Below are positions 1 to 8,572 of a stretch of DNA of 64,000 bases, piece by piece (position 1 is the stretch's first letter; every line of letters begins with the position of its first letter). Location: positions 124,001 through 188,000 of the forward strand of contig JADJYF010000005.1 in NCBI GenBank assembly GCA_016719885.1, given 5' to 3'. The notes below the pieces were generated by a model that saw only the letters and a list, made by a program, of their open reading frames with translations, was not told the DNA's origin and searched no databases. The translations under genes were made by a program, and so were the position numbers. This DNA comes from Pseudomonadota bacterium. GTDB taxonomy: Bacteria; Pseudomonadota; Gammaproteobacteria; Ga0077536.

Positions 1-1
1 G

Positions 2-1267
2 GACGACGAGGTCGAGGATTACATCCAGAACCTGGGTGCGAGCCTGGCCAAACACACCAACTACGAGCTCGGCTTTCACTTTTTCATGATGCAGAGCTCG
101 GTGATCAACGCCTTCGCGCTGCCGGGCGGCTACGTCGCCATCCATACCGGGCTCATGCTCGAGACCACCAACGAGAGCGAACTGGCGTCGGTGGTGGGCC
201 ATGAAATCTCCCACGTCACGCAGCGCCACGGCGCGCGCATGATCGAGGAGATGGCGCACATGTCGGCGCCCATGATCGCGTCGATGGTGGCGGGGCTGGT
301 GCTGATGGCGGTCAATCCCCAGGCCGGCGCTGGCGCCTTGATGGCCGGCCAGGCCGCCGCCCAGCAGATGCAGATCAATTTCACGCGCGCCAACGAAAAA
401 GAAGCCGACGCGCTCGGCATCCAGCTCATGACCGAGGCGCACTTCGACACCCACATGATGGCCTCGTTTTTCGAGCGCATGCAGCGTGCCTCGCGTTACA
501 CCGACCCGGCCTACATTCCGGAATACCTGCGCACCCACCCGATCACCATCAATCGTATCGCCGAGGCGCGTAACCGCGCGGCGCAGATCAAGCAGTCCAA
601 GGTGCTGGGCGACAGCCTCGAATATCACCTGGTGAAAGCCAAGCTGCGGGTGATGGCCGAGCCCGATCCGATGCAGGCGGTGCGATATTTCCAGGAAGCG
701 CTGGCGCGCCACGGCGATGAACCGGAGGAAGCCAATCGTTACGGCTACGCATTGGCGCTCAACGAGGCCGGTGATTTCGAAAAAGCGCGCAATGAACTGG
801 CCAAGCTGATGGCCGCGCACCCGGACAACATCGCGTTCCTCATTGCCTCCGGCCAGGTCGAACAGCACGCCACTTTGTATGCCGCCGGCCTGCCCTACTT
901 CGTCAAGGCCTACCAGCTCAAGCCCGAGTCGCGGGCCGCGGTCTACGGCTACGTGAATGCGCTGTTGCTGGTCGATCGCGCGCAAGAGGCCAAGGATCTG
1001 CTCGGCGCCTACGGCCTGTCGGACCGGCGCGACCCGAAGTTCTACAAGCTCCTCGCCGACGCCCAGACCAAACTTGGCGACAAGCCCGAAGCCCATCACT
1101 CGCTGGCCGAGTATTACTTCAGCGTCGGCGAGTTTCCCTATGCCGCCGAGCAACTGCGCATCGCCCGCGAATCGCCGGGTCTGAGCAACTATCAACGGCA
1201 GAAAATCGTTGCCCGACTGGAGGAAGTCGAGGACACCATGCAGCGCCTCATGGACGACCGTCACTGA
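2..1267 (+). CDS. bepA: BepA-type periplasmic M48 metalloprotease with TPR repeats (5' end outside window)
   Basis: Zinc protease of the periplasm. The family helps BAM/LptD outer-membrane assembly by clearing or chaperoning stalled substrates. The open frame runs in from base 2, so the start and signal peptide lie upstream; 421 residues are visible. The HEISH zinc motif is encoded at about 200-214, inside a typical context (VVGHEISHVTQRHG), and the third ligand lies in the NEKEAD segment near 395. An alanine/glycine/methionine-rich hydrophobic stretch follows the HEISH helix. The C-terminal half, from about base 640, is helical TPR-like, as in E. coli BepA (YfgC). The domain order identifies BepA rather than the short membrane protease HtpX, which is also in this window. 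Confidence 0.88.
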   Translation, partial: DDEVEDYIQNLGASLAKHTNYELGFHFFMMQSSVINAFALPGGYVAIHTGLMLETTNESELASVVGHEISHVTQRHGARMIEEMAHMSAPMIASMVAGLVLMAVNPQAGAGALMAGQAAAQQMQINFTRANEKEADALGIQLMTEAHFDTHMMASFFERMQRASRYTDPAYIPEYLRTHPITINRIAEARNRAAQIKQSKVLGDSLEYHLVKAKLRVMAEPDPMQAVRYFQEALARHGDEPEEANRYGYALALNEAGDFEKARNELAKLMAAHPDNIAFLIASGQVEQHATLYAAGLPYFVKAYQLKPESRAAVYGYVNALLLVDRAQEAKDLLGAYGLSDRRDPKFYKLLADAQTKLGDKPEAHHSLAEYYFSVGEFPYAAEQLRIARESPGLSNYQRQKIVARLEEVEDTMQRLMDDRH

Positions 1268-1350
1268 GCGAAGCAGCCCCTTGCCGCCTGCGCGTTCTCG
1301 ACGGGGCCGCGCTGGTCTGATACTTTAAAAACCAGCACCTAGATACAATT

Positions 1351-1377
1351 TCACACAATCGACATTAATTTGTGTGA
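1351..1377. repeat. Inverted repeat TCACACAA-N11-TTGTGTGA
   Basis: Two perfect 8-base arms (1351-1358 and 1370-1377) are separated by 11 bases. No T-run follows on either strand, so it does not look like a terminator. The arm length and spacing would suit a dimeric regulator operator or an mRNA hairpin. Which regulator could bind is unknown. Confidence 0.5.
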
Positions 1378-1502
1378 CGCATTCCAGCGCCGCCAGGCCG
1401 CGTCCTGGCGTCTAATGCGCCTCCGCTGGAAAGCGGGCCTGGGACTGATGGTCACCTTGAGCCCCGCATCCCGTGGACTGGTCCGCCAAACTCGATAAAC
1501 AG

Positions 1503-1537
1503 TGTTAAATCGGCGACCTTTTGTGGCCCATTTAACA
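1503..1537. repeat. Inverted repeat TGTTAAAT-N19-ATTTAACA
   Basis: Perfect 8-base arms at 1503-1510 and 1530-1537 lie about 95 bases upstream of the small membrane protein start. The arms are A/T-rich in an otherwise GC-rich region. It could be a regulatory site or a hairpin in the 5' leader; the sequence does not say which. Confidence 0.45.
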
Positions 1538-1630
1538 GTATCGCCATGAGCGCGAACTATATTTGCTCCACGCACAAGAACACGCCGGCTGCAGCACACA
1601 GACCGGCCGCAAGAAACGGAACATCACCCT

Positions 1631-1936
1631 ATGAAAAACAGAAATCTGCTTAGCTACTCACTCGATATGATCGGCCTGGCGATGCTGGTCGGCGCGGGCC
1701 TGGCACTGGTCTGCGCACTGTGGTTCGCCGGCGCCACCGTCGAAACGGTCCTGATGGGTGCGTTCCGCACCGCCCTGCAACTGTCCGTCGGTTCCTTCCT
1801 GCTCGCTCGTTGCTACGACATCGGCCTGATCCTGAAGCACCAGGACCAAGTCGCCAGCAAGCCGGCCACCGAAACCTACGCGGTGGCCAACGTCGAACAG
1901 CTCCCGCAGCGCGACAGCCTGCCGCGCGCCGCCTGA
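1631..1936 (+). CDS. Small inner-membrane protein of unknown function, 101 aa
   Basis: Not recognised as a named family. The first ~12 residues are polar. Two hydrophobic segments follow (about residues 14-33 and 38-58), then a soluble tail of about 35 residues, so it is probably a two-helix inner-membrane protein. The start is the first ATG after a run of stops and is preceded by an A/C-rich stretch with only a weak GGAA. The gene stands alone, with a 363-base leader containing two inverted repeats and a strong hairpin after the stop. Codon use is like that of the neighbours. The coding call rests on length, composition and the membrane pattern. Confidence 0.6.
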   Translation: MKNRNLLSYSLDMIGLAMLVGAGLALVCALWFAGATVETVLMGAFRTALQLSVGSFLLARCYDIGLILKHQDQVASKPATETYAVANVEQLPQRDSLPRAA

Positions 1937-1952
1937 AGTCAAGTGCCAACCC

Positions 1953-1981
1953 GCTTCGGCCGCGTGATGCGCGGCCGAAGC
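1953..1981 (+). terminator. Hairpin between convergent genes, possible terminator
   Basis: A perfect 12-bp GC-rich stem (arm core CTTCGGCCGC / GCGGCCGAAG) closes a 5-base loop, TGATG. It starts 17 bases after the stop at 1936 and lies between two convergent genes. A proper T-tract is missing (CTCTCCTCT follows), so intrinsic termination is likely but not certain. Confidence 0.5.
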
Positions 1982-2028
1982 CGCTCTCCTCTCGAAATCT
2001 CTTCCCCGCAATACCTCGACCGCGCTCG

Positions 2029-2940
2029 TCAGCGTTTGACGATGCGGTAGCCGGCGCGCGGGAAATGCACCGCCACCGCGCCCAGCGCCGCGTCCTGTCT
2101 TTCGATGCTGATGGTGTCGGCGGTCACGGCGATGATCCTGCCGGCGCTCTGCTCGGGGCCGTAGTCGTCTGCCGCGATCGCCACCTCGTCGCCGAGCGCG
2201 AAGCCGAGATCCGCGGGCACCGCGCTTGACGGCAGCGTGAGCGGCGCGGCGTTCTTCGCCACCGCCAGCGCGGCTTGCGCGCTCATCTCGGTGACCGACG
2301 GGTTGGGCATCGCCTCGATGCGCGCGAACCAGGCCGCCAGGGCCGGTTTCGCCATCACCTCGGCGAACAGCTTCGGGTCGTTCTTGAGGAACCATACCGG
2401 GTGGTAGCAGGCCGCGTCGGCCAGCGTGAATTGCTCACCGAACAAGTAGGGCTTGTCGCCGAGCTGAGCTTCCAGCCGAGCCAGCGACAGCTGCGCCTGG
2501 CTCCAGGCCTGCGGCGCGGCCTTGAACAGGCCGTCCTTGGTCATGGCCGGCGACATCGCGGCGCGGTCGTCGAGAAAGCCGGGCGGCAGGGCGTCGTACA
2601 AGGCCACGATGACCGGCGGTACGCATTGAAAGAACAGGCGGTGGTCGGCCCAATCCTCGACCACGCCGATGAGGCCGGCCTGGGCCGCGGGCACCAGCGG
2701 TCGATCGGGATGGAGCGCATCCAGGCGCCGCGCGATCAGCGCGGTATCGCAATAGACGTCCGCGCCGACCTGCAGCACGGGTATGCGGCGATAGCCGCCG
2801 GTCAGGGCCACGAGATCGGCCTTGGGCATCATGATCGGCTGGTCGACCGAGCACCATGGCAGGCCCTTGAAGGCGAGGATGCGACGGATCTTTTCCGAGA
2901 ACGGCGACAAGGGATAGTGGTGCAACAAGATGGCGGACAT
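2029..2940 (-). CDS. Glutathione S-transferase family protein with C-terminal extension
   Basis: 303 aa. The N-terminal thioredoxin-like GST domain (about 1-80) begins HHYPLSPFSEKIRR, where the serine takes the usual catalytic or glutathione-contact place. It contains the cis-proline segment RRIPVLQ and the D-T-A pair contacting the gamma-glutamyl group. An all-helical GST C domain follows to about residue 225. A further ~75 residues of beta-rich character (ALGDEVAIAADDYG onward) are not part of a standard GST. A GCGAGG ribosome binding site lies about 7 bases before the ATG. The substrate is unknown. The gene is divergent from the hydrolase gene at 3143. Confidence 0.82.
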   Translation of the reverse strand: MSAILLHHYPLSPFSEKIRRILAFKGLPWCSVDQPIMMPKADLVALTGGYRRIPVLQVGADVYCDTALIARRLDALHPDRPLVPAAQAGLIGVVEDWADHRLFFQCVPPVIVALYDALPPGFLDDRAAMSPAMTKDGLFKAAPQAWSQAQLSLARLEAQLGDKPYLFGEQFTLADAACYHPVWFLKNDPKLFAEVMAKPALAAWFARIEAMPNPSVTEMSAQAALAVAKNAAPLTLPSSAVPADLGFALGDEVAIAADDYGPEQSAGRIIAVTADTISIERQDAALGAVAVHFPRAGYRIVKR

Positions 2941-3142
2941 CGTCTGGCCTCGCTTGCGTGAAAAAACTCGGGGACGTCCGGCGCGCCGGCGCCGCGCCGC
3001 GATGCCGACGATGATAGGAGCTGACGCGCGCGCCCGGCAACGCGCCGCGCCCTTATCGTCGCCCGAGCTTGCCGGTATATAGTCCGGGCAACACGCTCAT
3101 GCGGCGCGGGCTCGGCGCCACGGTCATTCAGCAGGGGGAAGC

Positions 3143-4891
3143 ATGGCAAGCGGCAGTCGCGCGCAATATCGCATCAAAGTGGAAAAGGACGTGCCGGCCA
3201 TCATGCGCGATGGCGCCAGGCTCTACGCCGACATCTACCGCCCCGACGCCGAGGGCCGCTTTCCGGTCATCCTGCTGCGTCTGCCCTACGGCAAGCACAT
3301 GGCGGCCGATTTCGGCGATCACGAATACTTTCCGGCGCGCGGTTACGTGGTGGTGATCCAGGACGCGCGCGGCCGTTTCACTTCCGAAGGCGAGTACTAC
3401 CCGCTCATCACCGAAGGCGAGGACGGCTACGACACCGTCGAGTGGGCGGCGCGTCTGCCCTACGCCAACGGCGTGGTCGGCTCGCAGGGCCAGTCCTATC
3501 TCGGCGCCTGCCAGTACCAGCTCGCGCCGACGCGGCCGCCGTCCTTGCGCTGCGCCTTTCCGGTGTCGGCGGCGGCCGATTACCACGCGAGCTGGATGTA
3601 CCAGGGCGGCGCCTTTCAGCTCGGCTGGCAACTGCCTTACGCAATCTTCATGGTGCGCAACACCATGGAGCGGCTCGGCATCAAGGACGAGCTGTGGCCG
3701 AAGCTGCGCCCCGATTTGCTGCGCTCGATCAACTTCGGCAATCCGCTCACCACCGAAGCCTACATGCGCCTGCCGCTCATGCAGTGGGCGGATCTCCTGG
3801 CCGAGACTTCGCCGTACCTGCGTGACTACTTGAGCCACCCCGACGATGGCCCGTACTGGTGGCCGATCAACATCAAGCGCCAGCATCGCAACATCAACCT
3901 GCCGATGTACCACGTCAGTTCCTGGTACGACATCTTCCTCGACGACGCCATCGTTCATTACAACGGCCTGCGCGCCAACGCCATGACGCCGCAAGCGCGC
4001 GGTGCGCAGAAGCTGCTGCTCGGACCGTGGGCGCACCTGTTCCCGTTCACCACGCCGACCACCGGCGGCACCGGCGACATCGACTTCGGCCCGGATGCAT
4101 GGATGGATCTGCACGAGACCCAGATCCGCTGGTTCGACTACTGGTTGAAGGGCATGGACACCGGCATCTACGACGAGCCGCCCATCAAGTACTTCACCAT
4201 GGGGCGCAACCAGTGGCGCGACGCCAGCCAATGGCCGTTGCCCGAAACCCGCTACACGCCCTGGTATCTGCACAGCGACGGCCACGCCAATACGCGCGGC
4301 GGTGACGGCGTGCTGAGCCCGGAAGCGCCCGCGGCCGAGCCCGCCGATCATTATCGTTACGACCCCGCCGACCCGGTGCCGACCACCGGCGGCAACACCT
4401 TGATCATCCCGGTCGGCGTGCGCGACCAGCGCGAGCTCGAGATGCGTCCCGACGTGCTGGTCTACACCAGCGCGCCGCTCGAGCGCGAGCTGGAAGTGAC
4501 CGGACCGATCAAGGTCACGCTGTACGCGGCGTCATCGGCGCGTGATACCGATTTCACCGCCAAGCTGGTCGATGTGCGGCCCGACGGCTATGCGCAGAAC
4601 ATCGTCGACGGCATCCAGCGCGCGCGCTATCGCGACAGCGCCAGCCGCCCGACCTTGCTGGAACCCGGCAAGGTCTACGAGTACACCATCGACCTGTGGG
4701 CAAGCAGCCATGTGTTCATGGCCGGTCATTGCCTGCGTATCGAGATCTCGTCGAGCAATTTCCCGCGCTTTGATCGCAACCTCAACACCGGCGGCGAGCA
4801 GGCCACCGGCACCACGTTCGAGGTGGCCGAGCAGACCGTGCTGCATGACGCGGCGCATCGCTCGCACGTGCTGTTGCCAGTAATCCCGTAG
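3143..4891 (+). CDS. CocE/NonD family alpha/beta hydrolase (X-Pro dipeptidyl-peptidase S15 type)
   Basis: 582 aa, normal for the family. The N-terminal half is the S15 alpha/beta-hydrolase domain, with the nucleophile elbow GQSYLG at about residues 115-120 and the oxyanion region RLPYGKH near residue 50. The C-terminal third, from about residue 400, is the jelly-roll PepX_C domain (LVYTSAPLERELEVTGP). No signal peptide is seen, so it is probably cytoplasmic. Family members cleave esters or amides such as cocaine or alpha-amino-acid derivatives; the actual substrate cannot be read. A GGGGGAA ribosome binding site precedes the ATG. The LysR gene starts 3 bases after the stop, so the two are probably co-transcribed. 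Confidence 0.88.
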   Translation: MASGSRAQYRIKVEKDVPAIMRDGARLYADIYRPDAEGRFPVILLRLPYGKHMAADFGDHEYFPARGYVVVIQDARGRFTSEGEYYPLITEGEDGYDTVEWAARLPYANGVVGSQGQSYLGACQYQLAPTRPPSLRCAFPVSAAADYHASWMYQGGAFQLGWQLPYAIFMVRNTMERLGIKDELWPKLRPDLLRSINFGNPLTTEAYMRLPLMQWADLLAETSPYLRDYLSHPDDGPYWWPINIKRQHRNINLPMYHVSSWYDIFLDDAIVHYNGLRANAMTPQARGAQKLLLGPWAHLFPFTTPTTGGTGDIDFGPDAWMDLHETQIRWFDYWLKGMDTGIYDEPPIKYFTMGRNQWRDASQWPLPETRYTPWYLHSDGHANTRGGDGVLSPEAPAAEPADHYRYDPADPVPTTGGNTLIIPVGVRDQRELEMRPDVLVYTSAPLERELEVTGPIKVTLYAASSARDTDFTAKLVDVRPDGYAQNIVDGIQRARYRDSASRPTLLEPGKVYEYTIDLWASSHVFMAGHCLRIEISSSNFPRFDRNLNTGGEQATGTTFEVAEQTVLHDAAHRSHVLLPVIP

Positions 4892-4894
4892 TCG

Positions 4895-5794
4895 ATGATG
4901 CAGCACCCCAACTACAAGCATCTTTATTACTTCTGGGTCATCGCCCACGAAAAGAGCCTGACCCGCGCCGCCGAGCGTCTGCACCTCACACCGCAGACGC
5001 TGTCCGGCCAATTGGCGAAACTCGAGGACTATGTCGGTTCGCCGCTGTTCGAACGGCGTGGCCGGCGCCTGTCCCTGAGTGAAACCGGCCACCTGGTGCT
5101 CGAATACGCAGACTCGATGTTCAGCGCTGGCCAGGAGCTGGTCGAGATCCTCGATGGTCGACGCCTTGGTCGACTGGGCCGCCTGCGCATCGGCGTCAGC
5201 GACGTGGTGCCGAAACTGCTCGCCTATCGCTTCCTGCGCAAGGCGGTGGAAGCCTTCGACGATTACTTCCTGTCGATCTACGAAGGCAAGCACGAAGAGT
5301 TGGTGGCGAGTCTCGCCGCCCATCGCCTCGATGTCGTGATCTCCGACCGCGCTTCCGACGAAAGCCAGGCAACCAAGACCTATTCGCACCTGCTCGGCGT
5401 GACCGAGGTGAGCTTGTTCGCGCGCAACGACAATGCGCGCAAACTCGTGCGCGGCTTTCCGCGCTCCCTGCAGGGCGCGCCGATGCTGCTGCCTACTGCC
5501 AACACGCTGGTGCGTCGCGACCTCGAGCGTTGGTTCGAGAGCGTCGGCATCGCGCCCTTGATTGTCGCCGAGTTCGAGGACTCGGCGTTGCTGAAGGTGT
5601 TCGGCGCCGAGGGCCTGGGTTGCTTTCCCGCGCCGCGTGCCATTGCCCTCGACATCGCGCCGCAATACGGCGTGCGCGAAATCGGCACGACCGCGGTCAA
5701 GGAAAAGTACTACGCCATCACCGCCGAAAGGCGTATCAAGAATGCCGCCGCGCTGGCGGTGCTGGCGACCGCCAAGAGCGCTCTCGACGTGTAA
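4895..5794 (+). CDS. nhaR: LysR-family transcriptional regulator, NhaR type
   Basis: 299 aa. The winged helix-turn-helix is at residues 5-65 (NYKHLYYFW, then AAERLHLTPQTLSGQLAKLE), a signature of NhaR-type LysR proteins. A LysR substrate-binding domain follows. In E. coli NhaR activates the Na+/H+ antiporter nhaA. No antiporter is adjacent here, and the gene follows the CocE-type hydrolase with a 3-base gap, so the regulated target may differ. Two ATGs are in tandem and either may start. A hairpin follows the stop, but its T-tract faces the opposite strand. Confidence 0.8.
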   Translation: MMQHPNYKHLYYFWVIAHEKSLTRAAERLHLTPQTLSGQLAKLEDYVGSPLFERRGRRLSLSETGHLVLEYADSMFSAGQELVEILDGRRLGRLGRLRIGVSDVVPKLLAYRFLRKAVEAFDDYFLSIYEGKHEELVASLAAHRLDVVISDRASDESQATKTYSHLLGVTEVSLFARNDNARKLVRGFPRSLQGAPMLLPTANTLVRRDLERWFESVGIAPLIVAEFEDSALLKVFGAEGLGCFPAPRAIALDIAPQYGVREIGTTAVKEKYYAITAERRIKNAAALAVLATAKSALDV

Positions 5795-5829
5795 AAAAGA
5801 ACGACGCTCGCCGGGAGCAGCGAGCGTCG
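5791..5829 (-). terminator. Rho-independent terminator of htpX
   Basis: On the minus strand a 10-bp stem (CGACGCTCGC / GCGAGCGTCG, 5802-5829, 8-base loop) is followed by a run of six T. It sits 21 bases beyond the htpX stop. In the plus direction the T-run is absent, so it is directional and serves htpX. Confidence 0.82.
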
Positions 5830-5849
5830 CAAGGGGGGTGAAGCAGCAA

Positions 5850-6752
5850 TCAGGCGGTGGTGACGCGCGCACCGGCCGTGCTGCTGTTGGAACGCAGCGC
5901 GGCGATGCGCTCCTCCAGCGGCGGATGGCTGGCGAACCAGCGCTGCCAGCCGCCGCGCTGACCGCCGGCGATGCCGAGCGCCGCGACCTGGGTCGGTAGT
6001 TCACCGCTTTCGCTGCGCAGCCGCTCGAGCGCCGCAATCATGCGCTGGCGGCCGGCAAGGTCGGCGGCGCCCGCATCGGCGCGGAATTCGCGCTGGCGCG
6101 AGAAGTACATGACCACCGTCGAGGCCAGGATGCCGAGGCCGAGTTCCAGCACGAAGAACGTCACGTAGTAGCCGATGCCCGGGCCTTCCTCGTTGCGCAA
6201 CACCACGCGGTCGACGAACCAGCCCACCACCCGCGAGATGAAGATCACGAAGGTGTTGAGCACGCCCTGGATCAGCGCCAGCGTCACCATGTCGCCATTG
6301 GCGATGTGCGAGACCTCATGGGCGATGACCGCGTCGGCTTCGTCGCTGGTCATGCGCCGCAAAAGGCCGGTAGACACCGCCACCAGCGCGTCGTCGCGCC
6401 GCATGCCGGTGGCGAATGCGTTGACTTCGTCGGCGTCGTAGATGGCGACTTCGGGCATGGCGATGCCGGCGCTGCGCGCGTGGCGCGCCACGCTCTCCAC
6501 CAGCCACGCTTCAGCGGCGTTCGCCGGGTCGGTGATGACGCGTGCGCCCACCGCCATCTTCGCCGACCACTTCGAGATGGCCAGCGACAAAAAGGCGCCG
6601 CCGAAGCCGAACAGCGCGGCAAAGCCGAGCAAGGCGCCGAAGTTCATGCCTTGCGCATCGAGAAAGCGATTGACGCCGAAAAGATGCGCCACCACTGACA
6701 GGGTCAGCATCACGGCCAGGTTGGTGGCCAGGAACAACACAATGCGTTTCAT
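5850..6752 (-). CDS. htpX: Membrane-bound zinc metalloprotease HtpX
   Basis: 300 aa, a heat-shock protease of the inner membrane that degrades damaged membrane proteins together with FtsH. Two N-terminal membrane helices (about 4-24 and 36-58) are followed by the HEVSH zinc motif at residues 145-149. Two further hydrophobic segments come next (about 158-178 and 195-215), then FRADAGAA, which holds the third zinc ligand region. The start at MKRIVLFL is chosen because AGGAGA lies 7 bases upstream; an in-frame ATG 14 codons earlier lacks a site. It has its own terminator, and a hibernation-factor gene lies 38 bases upstream on the same strand. Confidence 0.93.
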   Translation of the reverse strand: MKRIVLFLATNLAVMLTLSVVAHLFGVNRFLDAQGMNFGALLGFAALFGFGGAFLSLAISKWSAKMAVGARVITDPANAAEAWLVESVARHARSAGIAMPEVAIYDADEVNAFATGMRRDDALVAVSTGLLRRMTSDEADAVIAHEVSHIANGDMVTLALIQGVLNTFVIFISRVVGWFVDRVVLRNEEGPGIGYYVTFFVLELGLGILASTVVMYFSRQREFRADAGAADLAGRQRMIAALERLRSESGELPTQVAALGIAGGQRGGWQRWFASHPPLEERIAALRSNSSTAGARVTTA

Positions 6753-6790
6753 GGAAGATCTCCTTTCAGAATTTCCGATGGGACAGGGCC

Positions 6791-7180
6791 TCAAGATGCC
6801 GGCGGGTGCGCGTCTTCGTCGCGTGGCGCGATGCCATTCGCCGGAGCCGCCGCGCGCACCGCGCCGTGGCGGCGCACATTGCGTCGCCGCTCCAGCCGTC
6901 GGGCCAGCGCCGCCGCCAGGCGGTCGGCGGCGAAGTCGATGGCGGCGTACAGATCGGGACGCGTGTCCGCCGCGAATACGTCCGGCGCGCCGCCGACGCT
7001 GACGCCGATGCGGCAGGTCTTGTCATAGCCGCCGCGCGGGCCGTTCTCGTCGGCCAGACGCGTGACGACGCGCCGCACGTGGCGCTTGAAGGGGGCGATC
7101 GCGGCGCCCACGCGCTTGGTGACGTGGGCGCGCAGCGCGTCGGTGACGGCAAAACCATGAGCTTGAATTTCGATGTCCAT
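6791..7180 (-). CDS. HPF/RaiA-family ribosome hibernation factor (first of two)
   Basis: 129 aa. It begins MDIEIQAHGF, typical of the HPF/YfiA fold, with the conserved middle segment (YDKTCRIGVSVGG) and the DLYAAIDFAADRL helix. Members bind the 30S decoding region in resting cells and silence ribosomes. The tail of about 35 residues is arginine/alanine-rich and unlike the short hpf at 51755. AGGAAG lies 6 bases before the chosen ATG. It lies directly upstream of htpX, which suggests joint stress expression, and is divergent from purK. Confidence 0.8.
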   Translation of the reverse strand: MDIEIQAHGFAVTDALRAHVTKRVGAAIAPFKRHVRRVVTRLADENGPRGGYDKTCRIGVSVGGAPDVFAADTRPDLYAAIDFAADRLAAALARRLERRRNVRRHGAVRAAAPANGIAPRDEDAHPPAS

Positions 7181-7352
7181 GACGGCTTCCTGTGATTGAC
7201 GCAGCACATGCTGCGGGCCACCCAGGCTTCGGACCAGTCGATTAAATCTGCATCCTTGTTCGTCTTTTACTGATTAGCGCCGGGCCTGTGCGCGACTAGC
7301 ATGTCGGCCCATCAGTGAATGACGGCCGTGCACCGCGGCCCGGGAGAACGCC

Positions 7353-8567
7353 ATGACCAGCGCCTGTCAGGCAGCGCAAGCCGCGGCTCACGCCGAGCCC
7401 GAGCAGCATCCGCTACGCGCCCATCACGCACCGCGACTCGGCATCATCGGCGCCGGTCAGCTGGCGCGCATGACCGCCATCGCCGCCGCGCAGCTTGGTT
7501 GCGAAGTGGTGGTGCTGGCCGCCCACGAAGACGAACCGGCCTGCGCGCTGGCCACGCGTTGCGTGTTCGGCGACCGCGACGACGCGGCCAAGCTCGCGCA
7601 ACTCGCCGCGCAGGTCGACGTGGTGACGCTGGAGAACGAATTCGTCGATGCGCGCAGTCTCGCCGCGCTGGAGCGACAGGGCGTGCCCTTGTTTCCAAGC
7701 GCGGCATGCGTGCGCGCGGTGCAGGACAAATTCGTGCAGAAGTCGGTGTTGACCGCGCACGGCGTGGCGACACCGGCCTTTCGGGCCGTGGCCAGCGTGG
7801 AACACGTCGTCGACGCGGCGGCCGAGCTCGGCTGGCCGCTGGTGTTGAAGGCGCGCCGCAATGGCTACGACGGCAAGGGCAATGCAACGCTGCATGGCGC
7901 CGCCGATGTCAGCGCCGCGTGGCACAGGCTCGGTGGCGCGGGTGGCGAGCTGTACGTCGAGCAATGGTGTCCGTTCGTCGCCGAGGTGGCGGTGATCGTG
8001 ACGCGCGCCCGCGACGGCGCGAGTGTCGTCTATCCCGTCACCGAGACCGTGCAGCGCAATCATGTCTGCCATCGCGTGATGGTGCCCGCCGCGCTGCCCT
8101 CGGCGCAGGAAGCCGCGGCGCTGGAACTCGCCGCGCGCGCGGTGGCGGCGGTCGGCGGTGTCGGCAGCTTCGGGGTCGAACTGTTCGTGATGGCGGACGG
8201 CCGCCTGCTGTTGAACGAACTTGCACCGCGCGTGCACAACTCAGGTCACTACACCATCGAGGCCTGCGCCTGCTCGCAGTTCGAAAACCATGTGCGTGCG
8301 GTGTTCGGCTGGCCTTTGGGCTCCACCGCGTTACGCGCGTCGGCGGCGGTGATGGTCAACCTGCTCGGCACGCATGCCGGTGCCGGGCGGCCGTTGGGGC
8401 TTGCCGACGCTTTGGCGGTACCCGATATTCACATCCACCTCTACGGCAAGACGCGCGTCGCCGCCGGCCGCAAGATGGGGCATATCACCGCGCTGGGGGA
8501 AACGCAGGACGGCGCCCGCGCGCGAGCCGAGCGCGGCGCCGCGCTGTTGGGTTTTGCCGAGGAATGA
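7353..8567 (+). CDS. purK: N5-carboxyaminoimidazole ribonucleotide synthase
   Basis: 404 aa. ATP-grasp enzyme that carboxylates AIR with bicarbonate and ATP to give N5-CAIR in purine synthesis. The N-terminal preATP-grasp domain carries LGIIGAGQLARM at about residues 29-40. The ATP-grasp core has KARRNGYDGKGN near 168 and the metal-binding NELAPRVHNSGH near 288. About 28 alanine/histidine-rich residues precede the usual family start; GGGAG lies 6 bases before the chosen ATG. The stop overlaps an alternative purE start (ATGA), so the pair is translationally linked. Confidence 0.95.
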   Translation: MTSACQAAQAAAHAEPEQHPLRAHHAPRLGIIGAGQLARMTAIAAAQLGCEVVVLAAHEDEPACALATRCVFGDRDDAAKLAQLAAQVDVVTLENEFVDARSLAALERQGVPLFPSAACVRAVQDKFVQKSVLTAHGVATPAFRAVASVEHVVDAAAELGWPLVLKARRNGYDGKGNATLHGAADVSAAWHRLGGAGGELYVEQWCPFVAEVAVIVTRARDGASVVYPVTETVQRNHVCHRVMVPAALPSAQEAAALELAARAVAAVGGVGSFGVELFVMADGRLLLNELAPRVHNSGHYTIEACACSQFENHVRAVFGWPLGSTALRASAAVMVNLLGTHAGAGRPLGLADALAVPDIHIHLYGKTRVAAGRKMGHITALGETQDGARARAERGAALLGFAEE

Positions 8568-8572
8568 CACGC

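Larger units (their letters stand above)
1268..1630. other. Intergenic region, 363 bases, no gene seen
   Basis: No open frame here has coding character or family resemblance. It is more A/T-rich than its surroundings and contains two separate perfect 8-bp inverted repeats, listed on their own. It is probably the promoter and leader region of the small membrane protein gene at 1631. Confidence 0.6.
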
